DNA of 64,000 nt from Trichomonas vaginalis G3 (Eukaryota; Parabasalia; Trichomonadida; Trichomonadidae), in assembly GCF_026262505.1 (NCBI RefSeq), contig NC_067207.1, forward strand, positions 21,730,082 to 21,794,081. Direction: 5' to 3'. Positions 9,602 to 19,900 of this stretch are shown in pieces. Made by a program: the position numbers and the translations under genes. How positions within the stretch are numbered: the first letter of the stretch is position 1; every line of letters begins with the position of its first letter. The notes under the pieces were generated by a model. It was not told where the DNA came from. It ran no database searches and saw only the letters and a list, made by a program, of their open reading frames with translations.

Positions 9602-10858
9602 TTAATCTTCAATGGTTGTTTCACCACCTTTAGACCTTGAAAGAGCGATCTGATTCTTAACTTCGCCTTGAGATTGCAAAGCTCTGAAGTAAGGATGTCT
9701 TACAATATCAAAAATGGTGCATCCTCCTTCTCTAGCAATTTCAAGTATACATTTAAGTACGGGACCTTGCAAATTTGGCAAAATAATTTCATCAATAATT
9801 TTAATTAATGATGGAATTGCCAGTGGTTCATCATGCGCCTCTACATCTTTGTCTGCACCCCATTCTGCATCTACTATGCAGATTTGGTCGCCATCTGCGG
9901 TTACATTAATATTAGCAGCTCCTAAAGGCGCTGCAAGTCTCTTTGAGCCATACATTGTTAAATCGCACAATGCTGTTGCAATTCTGGATCTCCAATGTGC
10001 AAAAAGTGGAGATTGTTCGCCAATTGCAGTTGGACCACGGAAAAACGATAAAATTGGGAGATATCGGTTGCTATCGTACATAAACCAGACTTTATCTCCT
10101 GTTTCGCATCTCATATCTAAAGGAGATCTGAAACAATGTGAAGGAAGGAATTCACGGGCTATCTCGAAGTCTAGAGCTTCCTTATGGTATGCTGTATATG
10201 AGGCTGTCAATGCATCAACTTCTATGACATCTATTAAATTCTTTGCAGCATCTTGAGCAGCAAAGCAGCAAACACCAGGACAGATTTGCTTTTTAGTACC
10301 ATTACGCGATTTAACAGGTGGTTGAACTTTCTTTCTCTGATTCTTAACTAATTGGCCGACATATGCAATTCTTTGAGCAGTTGGTTGAGGTATTGGTGGA
10401 TCAACGCCGTCAATACGACTCCAAAAGAAGTTTCTGAATCTCTGAACTTTGTTATCTTGCTCGTTATCTGTTGCTGCTGTTGATCCTGCAATTGTCTGCT
10501 TTAAATCTTGAATAGTATTAAGAATGAAGTGTAAATTAACGACGTCTGATGGATATGAAAGCGCTTTCTTGACTTGTCGTTCAAGTAAATCGAGAGATTC
10601 GTCAACATGTGCACAATGTTCTTCAAATGCCAATCTTTCATTCTTAAACTCTGTGTCGATAACTGCACGTTTAAAGTTTTCAAATGTAACTGGACGAGCA
10701 GGTGATGGTTGTGGGAAAAGTGAAGTAATCCAAGTATCTTGCTGAGTAATATGTCCATTTTTTGCAAGTTCAGCCACAAAAAGCTCCATATTTTTCTGAC
10801 TTGTGATTTCGGTGGCGCCTGGATCAAGTGCATGCTGAAAACATTCTTCTGGATTCAT
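9602..10858 (-). CDS. Unknown protein with a possible kinase-like C-terminal lobe
   Basis: This 418-residue protein belongs to no family I can name with confidence. The N-terminal 200 residues are mostly helical, with a short Pro-rich and basic linker near 155-190. The C-terminal 150 residues recall a protein kinase C-lobe. A segment ICIVDAEW stands where a DFG motif would be. DEIILPNLQG leads to IFDIVRHPYF, which resembles the R-x-HP(W/Y)F end of kinase subdomain XI. No HRD motif and no glycine loop are seen, so if related it would be a pseudokinase. That link is tentative. The ATG at 10856-10858 is preceded at 14 bases by TCATC, one base off the initiator consensus. It is divergent to the glycosyltransferase gene. 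Confidence 0.75.
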   Translation of the reverse strand: MNPEECFQHALDPGATEITSQKNMELFVAELAKNGHITQQDTWITSLFPQPSPARPVTFENFKRAVIDTEFKNERLAFEEHCAHVDESLDLLERQVKKALSYPSDVVNLHFILNTIQDLKQTIAGSTAATDNEQDNKVQRFRNFFWSRIDGVDPPIPQPTAQRIAYVGQLVKNQRKKVQPPVKSRNGTKKQICPGVCCFAAQDAAKNLIDVIEVDALTASYTAYHKEALDFEIAREFLPSHCFRSPLDMRCETGDKVWFMYDSNRYLPILSFFRGPTAIGEQSPLFAHWRSRIATALCDLTMYGSKRLAAPLGAANINVTADGDQICIVDAEWGADKDVEAHDEPLAIPSLIKIIDEIILPNLQGPVLKCILEIAREGGCTIFDIVRHPYFRALQSQGEVKNQIALSRSKGGETTIED

Positions 10859-11121
10859 TTAAATTTTTAGGATGAAAAAAAAGAGTTCGTTTTTTATTTT
10901 TTTCTTTTGCTCAATTTTTTTAATTTCGAGATTTACTTGATGAATCATTATCAAAATTGTTTTAATGTATTTTTAAAAGTCCAAATGATAAAACAAATCG
11001 ATTTTCAAAATTATTTATTTCAAAAAATTGAGATAATCATTTATTTTGTATCTAAATAGATTTGATATTAATAATAATGATTATTTATGCAAATTGTCAT
11101 GTACGAAATCAAAATTTATGA

Positions 11122-12309
11122 ATGATGATTCTATTTTTTACCTATCTTACTCTTTCTGATCCCAATTTGACAATACACGATATTGGCGTAGCTGTGTGGT
11201 CAGGAAAAGAATGCATAAATACGAGAATGGTAGCTGCATGTAACACCTGGGTTAAACAATTTCCAGAAGTTGCAGTTTATTCAGATTTTTATCCAAAAGG
11301 ATCAAAAGAAAAGCTTCAAAGTATAGCATCACCTACAAAACTTTTATTTTTCGAGCTCGGCGACTGTAGACAACATTATCTTGTTACAGCATGGCAAAGA
11401 GCCCAGCCACGATTCATGAAAGCAATGGAACACTTTTACAGATATAATACAAGTAAGAAATGGTACTTTTTCTGTGACGATGATTCATTTCCTATTGCAA
11501 GAAACCTTGTTGCGTTACTTAAAGATTACAATTCAGAAGAAAGTAAATTTATTGGCAAACTATACTGTGCATGGCCAGAAGTAGTTTTCGGAAAAAAGGA
11601 AATGGAAGAATGTATTTTATTTGCACAAGGTGGTGCAGGCGTTTGTATCACGGCAACTTACTTTGCGCGAATAGTAGATAATATGACAGAGTGCAATGCG
11701 AAGTTTACTCACAGATACTACGCTGGTTCGATGAGATTTGCCAAATGTTCGCATGATGCATTTCCAAGAGAATGGATTGAAGGTAGGATATTGTCTAGAA
11801 GAGATGATAAGTTTTTCTCAACAGGACCTATCTCAGAAATAGAAGATGGAGCTAATATTAACACGCATCCGGTCAATTTCCATAAATTAAGTATATCATC
11901 AATTTATTACGTCCGAAATTCATATATGTCGATGTTTAATTTGCCATCAAATAATGCTTCGAGATTTACTGATTGGAGAGACGTTGCTGGTAATAAATAT
12001 ACGATATATATGGATACAAAGCTTCATTCTTATAATTTGATGCTTGGTTACTATTTAGGATTAACAGATAATTTTGAATCATTTTTACAGAGGCAAACGT
12101 CACAGTATATCCCTGTTTTTGATGAAAAAGAAGTTGATAAAATTGTTGCATACAAGCAGTATTACAATGACAACTTCCTTCTTGAAATTATTTGCGATGA
12201 TACTGTTCCTCAAGGAAAAATGTGGACAGACCATTACGAAATAAGAAATTATACTCATGTATATACTAGAATGAAATGTCCACCTATCGAAGAATATGTT
12301 TGGCCATAA
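11122..12309 (+). CDS. Glycosyltransferase family 31 (Fringe/core-1 GalT-like), secretory
   Basis: A 395-residue protein with a short hydrophobic N-terminus (MMILFFTYLTLS) that should send it into the secretory pathway, probably as a Golgi enzyme. Residues about 110-125 contain WYFFCDDDSFP, the metal-binding DxD signature of family 31 as in Fringe and C1GALT. Upstream is the usual beta-alpha-beta core with FPEVAVYSDF, and downstream an FAQGGAGVCI segment typical of these enzymes. The expected role is transfer of a sugar from a nucleotide-sugar to a glycoprotein or glycolipid acceptor; the sugar cannot be deduced. Several Cys in the second half may pair in the lumen. The start at 11122 is the first of two adjacent ATGs in frame. 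The neighbours appear unrelated. Confidence 0.85.
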   Translation: MMILFFTYLTLSDPNLTIHDIGVAVWSGKECINTRMVAACNTWVKQFPEVAVYSDFYPKGSKEKLQSIASPTKLLFFELGDCRQHYLVTAWQRAQPRFMKAMEHFYRYNTSKKWYFFCDDDSFPIARNLVALLKDYNSEESKFIGKLYCAWPEVVFGKKEMEECILFAQGGAGVCITATYFARIVDNMTECNAKFTHRYYAGSMRFAKCSHDAFPREWIEGRILSRRDDKFFSTGPISEIEDGANINTHPVNFHKLSISSIYYVRNSYMSMFNLPSNNASRFTDWRDVAGNKYTIYMDTKLHSYNLMLGYYLGLTDNFESFLQRQTSQYIPVFDEKEVDKIVAYKQYYNDNFLLEIICDDTVPQGKMWTDHYEIRNYTHVYTRMKCPPIEEYVWP

Positions 12310-12771
12310 TTTATTCTTATTATTCTTGTTATATAGCTATTTTTAATGTTATGATTGTTGTTAAAGATTTTATTTAGTTATTATGAATAATTTCTGAATC
12401 TTCATTATAGTTACACTAGTTATATTAGAATTACAGAATATAATTCTTTATCTATACTTGAAAATTGTTAAAATATACTGCATCTGGTGAAATAAAGATC
12501 ATTATGAAGGACAAAAATCGCATTACTAACTTAGGTTAAGAAATTAATTCGAAATTACAGTTTTTTTATGAATGTTTCATTCATTCACAATGAGATGTAA
12601 TGATTTGGTGATTCAGTGTGCATATACGAGATATGTTTTGATGTTGCTATTGATCAATTAACTGAGATATTTTGAAAATTTCTCTATATTCATACTCTTT
12701 CAAGTAAAAATATAAAATTTGTATATAACAAATATTTACATACTCTATAAAACAAAAGAAACAAAGAAAAA
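12310..12771. other. AT-rich spacer between convergent genes
   Basis: About 460 bases between two convergent 3' ends. No ORF, RNA gene or repeat is seen. Confidence 0.5.
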
Positions 12772-13959
12772 TTATTCATAAGTTTGAGATGAAACAACAA
12801 AATTAGATTTCAAGAGTAATTCGAGCTGTGTTCTGGTTACTTGCAGCTGTTCCTTCAAAAGGGTTAGCATTGCTGGATCTGTTCTTGGAATCGTAAATTT
12901 CATTGATTCAATTATTGATTTTACGATTTCTTGGTCGATTTCTCCTGCTTTTATTGCAGCTGCAACAGTTGCTTCGACCAGAGAAACAACAGCTGAAGCT
13001 GCAGTTGGATTTGACTGGCAGAGATTCTTCAATGTAGGTAAAATTGATGGTAACCAGTCGAGTGTTTCGTCTACATCATTAGGAATGAAACTCCATATCA
13101 ATTTAACTCCAGCGGAAATCATGATATCACTTCCTAAGCCATTCAAAGGTAGATATGAAGTAATTAAAGAGATATTTGATTCCTTTGTCTCTTTGCACAG
13201 ATAAACTAAAGCATTAGAGATATCTTCAAGGAAATTTGCTTCTCTAATTCCGTAATTAAATAACTGGCGTAGTTTGATAAGAGAATTATAAGCTCCGCAA
13301 TGTTGGATTGCTTTTGGTGTAAGTAATGATCCAAAATTCAAAATTATTAAGTCATGAATAATCACATTTTGAGTTTCTGTTGATGGAGCGTTGAACATTT
13401 CTGGTTTGATTGCTCCGAGTATGAAAAATAGTATTTCTTCGGCCGTTTCTGATGCTTCGCGAAAGATTTGAAGAAAATGACTGAATTCTAATGAAGATTC
13501 TTCGAATTTATCACCGTATTCCATTAAAGCAAATCCTAATGAATCTGATTTGGTGTCTATTAATTCTCTAATTGCTCCATAAAAAATGTCTGGATCTGGA
13601 TTTAAGAAATCTACGAAATTTTCAAGTGCCAACTTTTCCCATGGCTGTAAATTATGGACTGATAGTGATTTACCTTGACTATAAAGAATATAGTCATAAG
13701 TCAATTGTGGAAAATTGCTGTCTTCAAGAATAAATACAGATGGATCCTCAGGTTCTACTGTTGATATTTTAAAAGGTGCAACAAATTTTGCTGGTTCAGG
13801 TTTGTCTATGTCTTCGGATGTGTCAATATCAGTTGTTTCGGTATCTTTTTCACGAATTGCAACGAGATCATCTATCGAATATCCATCAGACGTTATAACA
13901 TCGTCTTTAAAATGAACATCCGCCCCGCTATCACTGCTACTTTCGTCAGAATCAATCAT
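12772..13959 (-). CDS. Unknown protein, acidic N-terminus and helical body
   Basis: I do not recognise this 395-residue protein. The first 60 residues are highly acidic and rich in Ser and Asp (SDESSSDSGAD), a pattern typical of casein kinase 2 sites. From about residue 95 to the end it is predicted mostly helical with regularly spaced hydrophobic residues, for example near 180-330. This resembles an armadillo- or HEAT-like solenoid, but I see no clear repeat signature. There is no signal peptide or membrane segment. The ATG lies at 13957-13959, only 75 bases from the start of the divergent actin-related gene, so the two genes share a very short promoter region. Confidence 0.8.
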   Translation of the reverse strand: MIDSDESSSDSGADVHFKDDVITSDGYSIDDLVAIREKDTETTDIDTSEDIDKPEPAKFVAPFKISTVEPEDPSVFILEDSNFPQLTYDYILYSQGKSLSVHNLQPWEKLALENFVDFLNPDPDIFYGAIRELIDTKSDSLGFALMEYGDKFEESSLEFSHFLQIFREASETAEEILFFILGAIKPEMFNAPSTETQNVIIHDLIILNFGSLLTPKAIQHCGAYNSLIKLRQLFNYGIREANFLEDISNALVYLCKETKESNISLITSYLPLNGLGSDIMISAGVKLIWSFIPNDVDETLDWLPSILPTLKNLCQSNPTAASAVVSLVEATVAAAIKAGEIDQEIVKSIIESMKFTIPRTDPAMLTLLKEQLQVTRTQLELLLKSNFVVSSQTYE

Positions 13960-14034
13960 CTTGTCACTTTTTAGGATCAGTTAAAAGTGACGTTTAAAAT
14001 TTCGTTACAAAAAAAAATCAAAGAAATAAAAAAA

Positions 14035-15150
14035 ATGACTGATATGAAGACAATTGTTATAGATAATGGTACCTTCTCTGTTAAAGCAGGATTTGCAGGT
14101 ACTAAAAAACCACATTTTATAATTCCAACAGTTGTCGGAACAGCAAAAGAAAATGCTGATATGGTTGGTATAAAAAACAAAGCGTATTTTGTAGGAAATG
14201 AAGCTCTTGCAAAGGAAAATCTATTAAACCTCGTAAATCCAATAGAAAATGGTGTCGTGCAAAATTGGGAATTCCAAACGCAGCTTTGGGACGAGTTGTT
14301 TGCAAATCAATTTCATTGTCCACTGGAAGATGTTTGCATCCTAACAGGCGAAAAACCAGCATGTACACAGCAAAACAAAGCAAAAATGGCTCAAATTTTA
14401 TTTGAAAAGTTCAACTGCGGAGGTTTTTCGTCAATACAGCAATCAGTTCTTTCCTTGTTTTCCATTGGACGTAGAACTGGCCTTGTTTTTGATAATGGCG
14501 AAGGTTTAGGATCAATTGTTCCAGTTTACGAAGGATATACGATCCCTCATGCAATTATTCATACAGAACTATGCGGTAGTTTCCTTACAGAAAACATGAA
14601 ACGACTTATTACAACAAAAGATCCATCAACAGCTGAATGGAAGCTTGAAGAGTTCAGAGCAATGAAAGATAAGCTCTCATATGTTCCTATTGACTACCAA
14701 GCTGAAGAACAATCACCAGAAACATTCGAACAACTACGTTTACCAAGTGGAAAGTATTATCAAGTAGGAAAAGAGAGATTTATCTGCTCAGAAGTATTAT
14801 TCGAACCAACAATTGCCAATAAGGAAGCAGAAGGTATCCACCAAATCATGTTTGACTCAATTATGAAGTGTGATATCGATATCAGGCAAGATTTGTATAA
14901 GAGTATCTTCTTATCTGGTGGAACAACGATGATTACAGGTATTGCAGAGCGAATTGAGAAGGAAGTCATTGCTTTAGCTCCTCCTTCCATGAAAATCGTT
15001 GTAATTGCTCCACCTCAGAGACGTGACGCTGTTTGGATTGGTGGTTCTGTACTCGGAACACACGAATTCTTCTTTGACGAGATGATGGTTACAAAAGCTG
15101 AATACCGCGAAGAAGGTGAAAATATAATTAGTTTGAAATGCCACAGCTAA
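14035..15150 (+). CDS. Divergent actin-related protein
   Basis: A 371-residue actin-fold protein, close to actin's 375. Phosphate loop 1 reads IDNGTFSVKAGFAG. Phosphate loop 2 reads FDNGEGLGSIVPVYEGY where actin has LDSGDG, so the Asp equivalent to actin D157 is Glu. The adenosine segment SIFLSGGTTMITGIAERI is well kept, and WIGGSVLGT is present near the end. The glutamine equivalent to actin Q137 is retained in SIQQSVLSLF. It may therefore still bind nucleotide. It is clearly not conventional actin and lacks the marks of Arp2 or Arp3, so I leave the class open. The start is the ATG at 14035; an in-frame extension to 13987 would begin with GTG. No exact initiator motif is seen just upstream. 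Confidence 0.9.
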   Translation: MTDMKTIVIDNGTFSVKAGFAGTKKPHFIIPTVVGTAKENADMVGIKNKAYFVGNEALAKENLLNLVNPIENGVVQNWEFQTQLWDELFANQFHCPLEDVCILTGEKPACTQQNKAKMAQILFEKFNCGGFSSIQQSVLSLFSIGRRTGLVFDNGEGLGSIVPVYEGYTIPHAIIHTELCGSFLTENMKRLITTKDPSTAEWKLEEFRAMKDKLSYVPIDYQAEEQSPETFEQLRLPSGKYYQVGKERFICSEVLFEPTIANKEAEGIHQIMFDSIMKCDIDIRQDLYKSIFLSGGTTMITGIAERIEKEVIALAPPSMKIVVIAPPQRRDAVWIGGSVLGTHEFFFDEMMVTKAEYREEGENIISLKCHS

Positions 15151-15263
15151 ATAACTTATATTTGTTTTATTATTTATCTTACTAAAAATTGTTAATTGTT
15201 TTACTAATTTTTTAAAAAATAATAATAAATTTAATTACCCTGGTTACTTAGCCCTAATTGCTA

Positions 15264-16694
15264 TTAGGTACTTTTTACATCACCCTTTGCAACACCTAAA
15301 GCAGTCTTTCTAAATAGATTCATTGCTTCTTTATCAGCTCCAATAGAGATAAGATACTTAACAACTTCATAATGGCCGTTATCTGATGCACAAATGAGTG
15401 GAGTAGATCCTATATCATCCTTTGCTTCTTTATCAGCTCCAATAGAGATAAGATATTTAACGACTCCCAGATGACCCGTTTTTGATGCAGAAATGAGTGG
15501 AGTATATCCATTTTCATCCTTTGCTTCTTTATCATCACCAATAGAGATAAGATATTGAACAACTTCAAGTTCACCACATTTTGATGCATAAATGAGTGGA
15601 GTATATCTCCCTTTATTCATTGCTTCTTTATCAGCTCCAACAGAGATAAGATATTTAACGATTTCAAGATGGTCTTTTTCTGATGCATAAATGAGTGGAG
15701 TATATCTATATTTGTTCTTTGCTTCTTTATTAGCTCCAATAGAGATAAGATATTTAACGATTTCAAGAAGGCCTTCTTTTGATGCCCAAATGAGTGGAGT
15801 AGATCTCTCAGAATCCTTTGCTTCTTTATTAATTCCAATAGAGACGAGATATTTAACGATTTCAATATGACCATTTCTTAATGCACAAATGAGTGGAGTA
15901 GAATTTCGATTTTCCACTGCTTCTTTATCAGCCCCGACAGAGATGAGATATTTAACAACTTCAAGTTTATTATTCGAGGATGCTGTAATAAGTGGAGTAT
16001 ATCCAAATCCATCCTCCGCTTCTTTATCGCACTTACATTCGATAAGTGATTTAACAAGTTCGAGATTTCCTTTTTCACATGCTATATGAAGTACATTTTT
16101 ACGACATGCTGTTTCCTTTTCCCAAAGTCCTTCTTCACAGGCTTTTTGAATCATTTCCTGATTTCTTTTTGTAGAAAGTTCCTCAAAGAGTTTGTAAACA
16201 CTTTTGATATCATAAGATTTCTTAAGTTCTGCAATTTTAGTTAAAATTTCTCTAGAATGATTGGAACTTTCGTTAGTTTGATTGACATTTGTTTCTTTGG
16301 CCGCATTTTGTATTTGATTTTGAATTTCTTTTAATTTTTCTTGATGTTTTTGTATTTGTTCTGTAGAATCATGTGATTCTTTCTCTTTTTGATCCAAAAT
16401 ATTAATGATTCCATCCATTATTTTGAATTTCATGTACTTTTTGACAGATTTCAGAATTGAAACAACTTCTTCTTTGTTTTGGATCGTTACATTTGCATTT
16501 CGTGTACAGATAAATGAATTTTTGGCACTAATAGTTTTAGAAGATTGTTTAAGAAGAGTAATGTACTGAATTGTTGTTAAATTTGAATATTTCATGATTT
16601 TTTTGATATCTTCTATGTCAAATGTATTGAAGAAGTTTTCATTTTTAATATAATCGCTAATGTGAGCAGCAATGTATTCGTAATTCATATTCAT
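15264..16694 (-). CDS. Ankyrin-repeat protein with helical N-terminal domain, nearly intact
   Basis: A 476-residue protein. Residues 1-190 form a helical domain (IAAHISDYIKNENFF, DIEDIKKIMKYSNL, a charged coiled-coil stretch near 110-150). It is followed by about nine regular ankyrin repeats of 33 residues ending in ISIGADKEAK. This is one of the very large ankyrin families of trichomonads, thought to mediate protein binding; no catalytic part is seen. The N-terminus matches the decayed copy at 7239-9038 and shows what that gene has lost. At the 3' end the paralogues close with LKSIGAK or similar. Here the frame stops a few codons early, while a neighbouring frame continues to LIAIRAK and a stop at 15244-15246. 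A single-base loss therefore trimmed the tail without touching the repeats. Confidence 0.88.
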   Translation of the reverse strand: MNMNYEYIAAHISDYIKNENFFNTFDIEDIKKIMKYSNLTTIQYITLLKQSSKTISAKNSFICTRNANVTIQNKEEVVSILKSVKKYMKFKIMDGIINILDQKEKESHDSTEQIQKHQEKLKEIQNQIQNAAKETNVNQTNESSNHSREILTKIAELKKSYDIKSVYKLFEELSTKRNQEMIQKACEEGLWEKETACRKNVLHIACEKGNLELVKSLIECKCDKEAEDGFGYTPLITASSNNKLEVVKYLISVGADKEAVENRNSTPLICALRNGHIEIVKYLVSIGINKEAKDSERSTPLIWASKEGLLEIVKYLISIGANKEAKNKYRYTPLIYASEKDHLEIVKYLISVGADKEAMNKGRYTPLIYASKCGELEVVQYLISIGDDKEAKDENGYTPLISASKTGHLGVVKYLISIGADKEAKDDIGSTPLICASDNGHYEVVKYLISIGADKEAMNLFRKTALGVAKGDVKST

Positions 16695-16953
16695 GTAGTG
16701 TTGTTATATTTTTTAAATGTCGAAACTTTACAAAAAATCTGATTATAAAATAAATCAAAATTTGGAGCTTAGTATTGGGAAACTTTTCATCGATAAAGCA
16801 ATGTAATATCACATTTGTCATTTTTATTTAAAATGTGCAACGTTATATGTTTTCTGTTCTAAAACAGAAAGTCTAAAGATAGAAATTGTAATGATTATTA
16901 AATAAAACAAACAATTTAATTATAATTTAAAACAAAATATAAAATAAAATAAG

Positions 16954-19900
16954 TTATTCTTCAAATGATGATGGAAGATGCAAAACAGCGCAAACTCCAT
17001 TGATTATCATATCATCATAAGATAAGTCTCCTCTTATTGCCAGTCTTGCTACATAGTTATCTAATGTATTTGGTCCAATAGTAAGGAGAATTGGTACAAT
17101 CATCATTTCGGAAGAAGAAGGTTGAGCTCTGAGATGCAAAGTAAACATCTTACTTGATGGTTTTGTAACTTTAGTTGGCTGCGACAACTGTTTGCTTCTT
17201 GGATCGAATCCCCAACCAACAATTGCAACTCCATCCAATGCCAAAGGTGAATCACTTGCGCGTTCTAACTCGAAAACAGCATCTTGTTCAGAGAAATTCG
17301 TTGCAACACTTGCACAAACAGCAGAAACCAAAGCTTTGACATCTGAGCAACTGTTTGCATCTATTCTCTTTGGAAGATTTCTTGTCTTGACACAGATATC
17401 GATGAACTCTCTTCTGGCTATCAATGCTCTGAAGAAAGCAGCAATTCTTATTGGTGCGTTGATGTGAGCTGCCTTTCCCCATTCAGGAGGACTTATGTCA
17501 TTTGCAACGCACATGTGAGTGAATTTAGTTGGATTCTGGACTGATTGCTTCACAGCTTTGATTGTTTCGTTGTAGATTCTCGCTTCTTTCTTTGCAATAA
17601 TTGATGCTGGAGAGGGAGCAAGAGTTAAAGGAATTTCGATCGGATCAGGAATAGTAACCAAAATGGAAGAAAGTTTCGCTGTTGAATCAATCGTTGAATC
17701 TCTTGCTAATGTCATAAATGGTTCACTTAACCATCGAGAAAGTGACCATGATTCAGTGATTGATGATAAACTTCTATCAACACACAAAACTTCATGAGCA
17801 GGTAAAACAGGTAAATGGCTGACAACTTCATCGTATCCTTTGTTATCTTTAGGTATAATCCATGGAGATCCAGCTGATAACTGTGACCTTGTGAATGTGA
17901 AAATGTCATCAGTTATGTCTGGATTTATGATTTTCTTCAAATGTGCAATAACTTTGTCGCAATCATCTTTGTAACAAAATGAATTTGATACAATGGATTC
18001 AGTGATTTTTCTCGCAGCAGGAACAGTGATTTTATCAAACTTAAGTCTTTCCATGACACTCTTAATGAGTTCGACATTGACGAACTGTGCATTGAACAAG
18101 CCACAAGGTCCAAGGAAAGCTCTTACGTTTTGGATTGCGAAAACTGTTGCAATTGCATAATGTAGTTGGAAATCTGTTGATGAACAGATAACTGGCTTCA
18201 AATGTCTCATTGTTTGTGCTACACATACTGGTTCTCTGGTTTGTAACACAACACAACGAGACATTACGGAATGAGGAATGTATTCTGATGTAGAACAAGA
18301 AATAATTAACTGGAATTTTTCATTTGGTGGTTGTGTATTTACTGCGTCAATGTTATCATTAATAAATGTAGCGATTGAAGGGTTCGGAGAATCATAATAC
18401 ACAATAACACGATTTCCATGTATTCTTGCTCTTGTTATAGCGCTTTTCATCAAAGTTAAATAATCGGATTCGATTCCATAAGTGAATTCCAAGCATTCTT
18501 CATCATCGATGTCCAATTTCAATGTTCTCCCTGTGTTCTTTAAAATGACTATTGGTTGGTCCAAAGGAATAGAATCCATAGGAATGGCTTCTAAGAAGTG
18601 TTCATCGAAATTGTCGCAAATTAATGATGTTGCCAATTTGTAAAGTCCCAAAATATTTACGAACTTCATTTGGTCGAAAGAAGATCTTCCTGGTTCAGGA
18701 CCAAACATCTGTATTCTTCCATCATATTCTGCTTGAATGTGTTGTGCAATGACTTGTAAGTCACTTTCATGAGTAAATCCATGTCTGCAGTTGTTAAAGA
18801 ATGAGCAAATGAGCATGAAGAAGATGGAATCTCTCATTGTCATCGATTTGAAGTATTTCTGTTCAACGGAAGCAATGAATAATCTTGGTAATTTCTCAAT
18901 TTCAGTTACTTCAGAAATGATTTGATTTATCATTTCCATGTAGCCGGAGAAACTAAATGAATACAAATTGGAAACTCTTGGAAGGTATCTTGATAAGCTG
19001 AGCCACATTGATTCACAAATATCAATTGCGTTTTCGTATGGATGCAAAACAACTTTCTTTTTATCACTTAATTCTTCGTAATCAATATCTTCACTTATCA
19101 AGCCAATGAAAAGTTTCTTGACAGTTAACAAAGAAGTAAATGTTTCATTGTCTTCAACCAATACGTAATTGATATCTTCCTTTTGGTTGGTTCTTATATC
19201 ATTAATTATTTCTAACAAATCCTTTTCTGTTGTATTTATTTCATACAACTTTTGCATTCTCGTCAAACAAGGATCAGCAATTGTTGACAATTCTTTCGTG
19301 TTGTATTTCATGATGAATGCTCTTTCGATTACATCTCTTGGGAATCCCTTGGAGAACTTAGAAAAGTCCACAGGAGTAACAACAGATTTCAAGTTTTCTG
19401 GAACATCATTCATTGGCAAAGGAGTGAACAAAATCAATCTAAATTGTTCAGAAACTTTGACTTTTCTTTGTCCAATGTCGAAAGTTGCTTTTCCATCATT
19501 AGATCTCGCCATTCTAAGGAAGAATTGAAGGTTCGGAGTAAGCTTTTCAACATCAATAATGATCATTGTCAATCCTTTTTCAGCTGCTTCGTTGAATTTA
19601 TCCATTATATTCGATGTTTCAAGAGAAACTATCATTCTTTCCGGTTTAGGAATTGTTTTTAGAACTGAATCGAAAATGTAACTATCATTATCAGAAATCA
19701 ATGGAGTTCTTGGCGAATGGAATGCCAATCTCGTGAATAAAGTGAATTTCAAGGATATTCCCATATCCGAAACCTTGATGTCTTTCTCTGCATCCAAACT
19801 ACAAATGACTGAACCAATGATTTCATATGGATTCATCTGAGAACATTTAACTGGCAAATCATTGATAGCTTTAACAACATCGTCAATGAGATTGAAGTTG

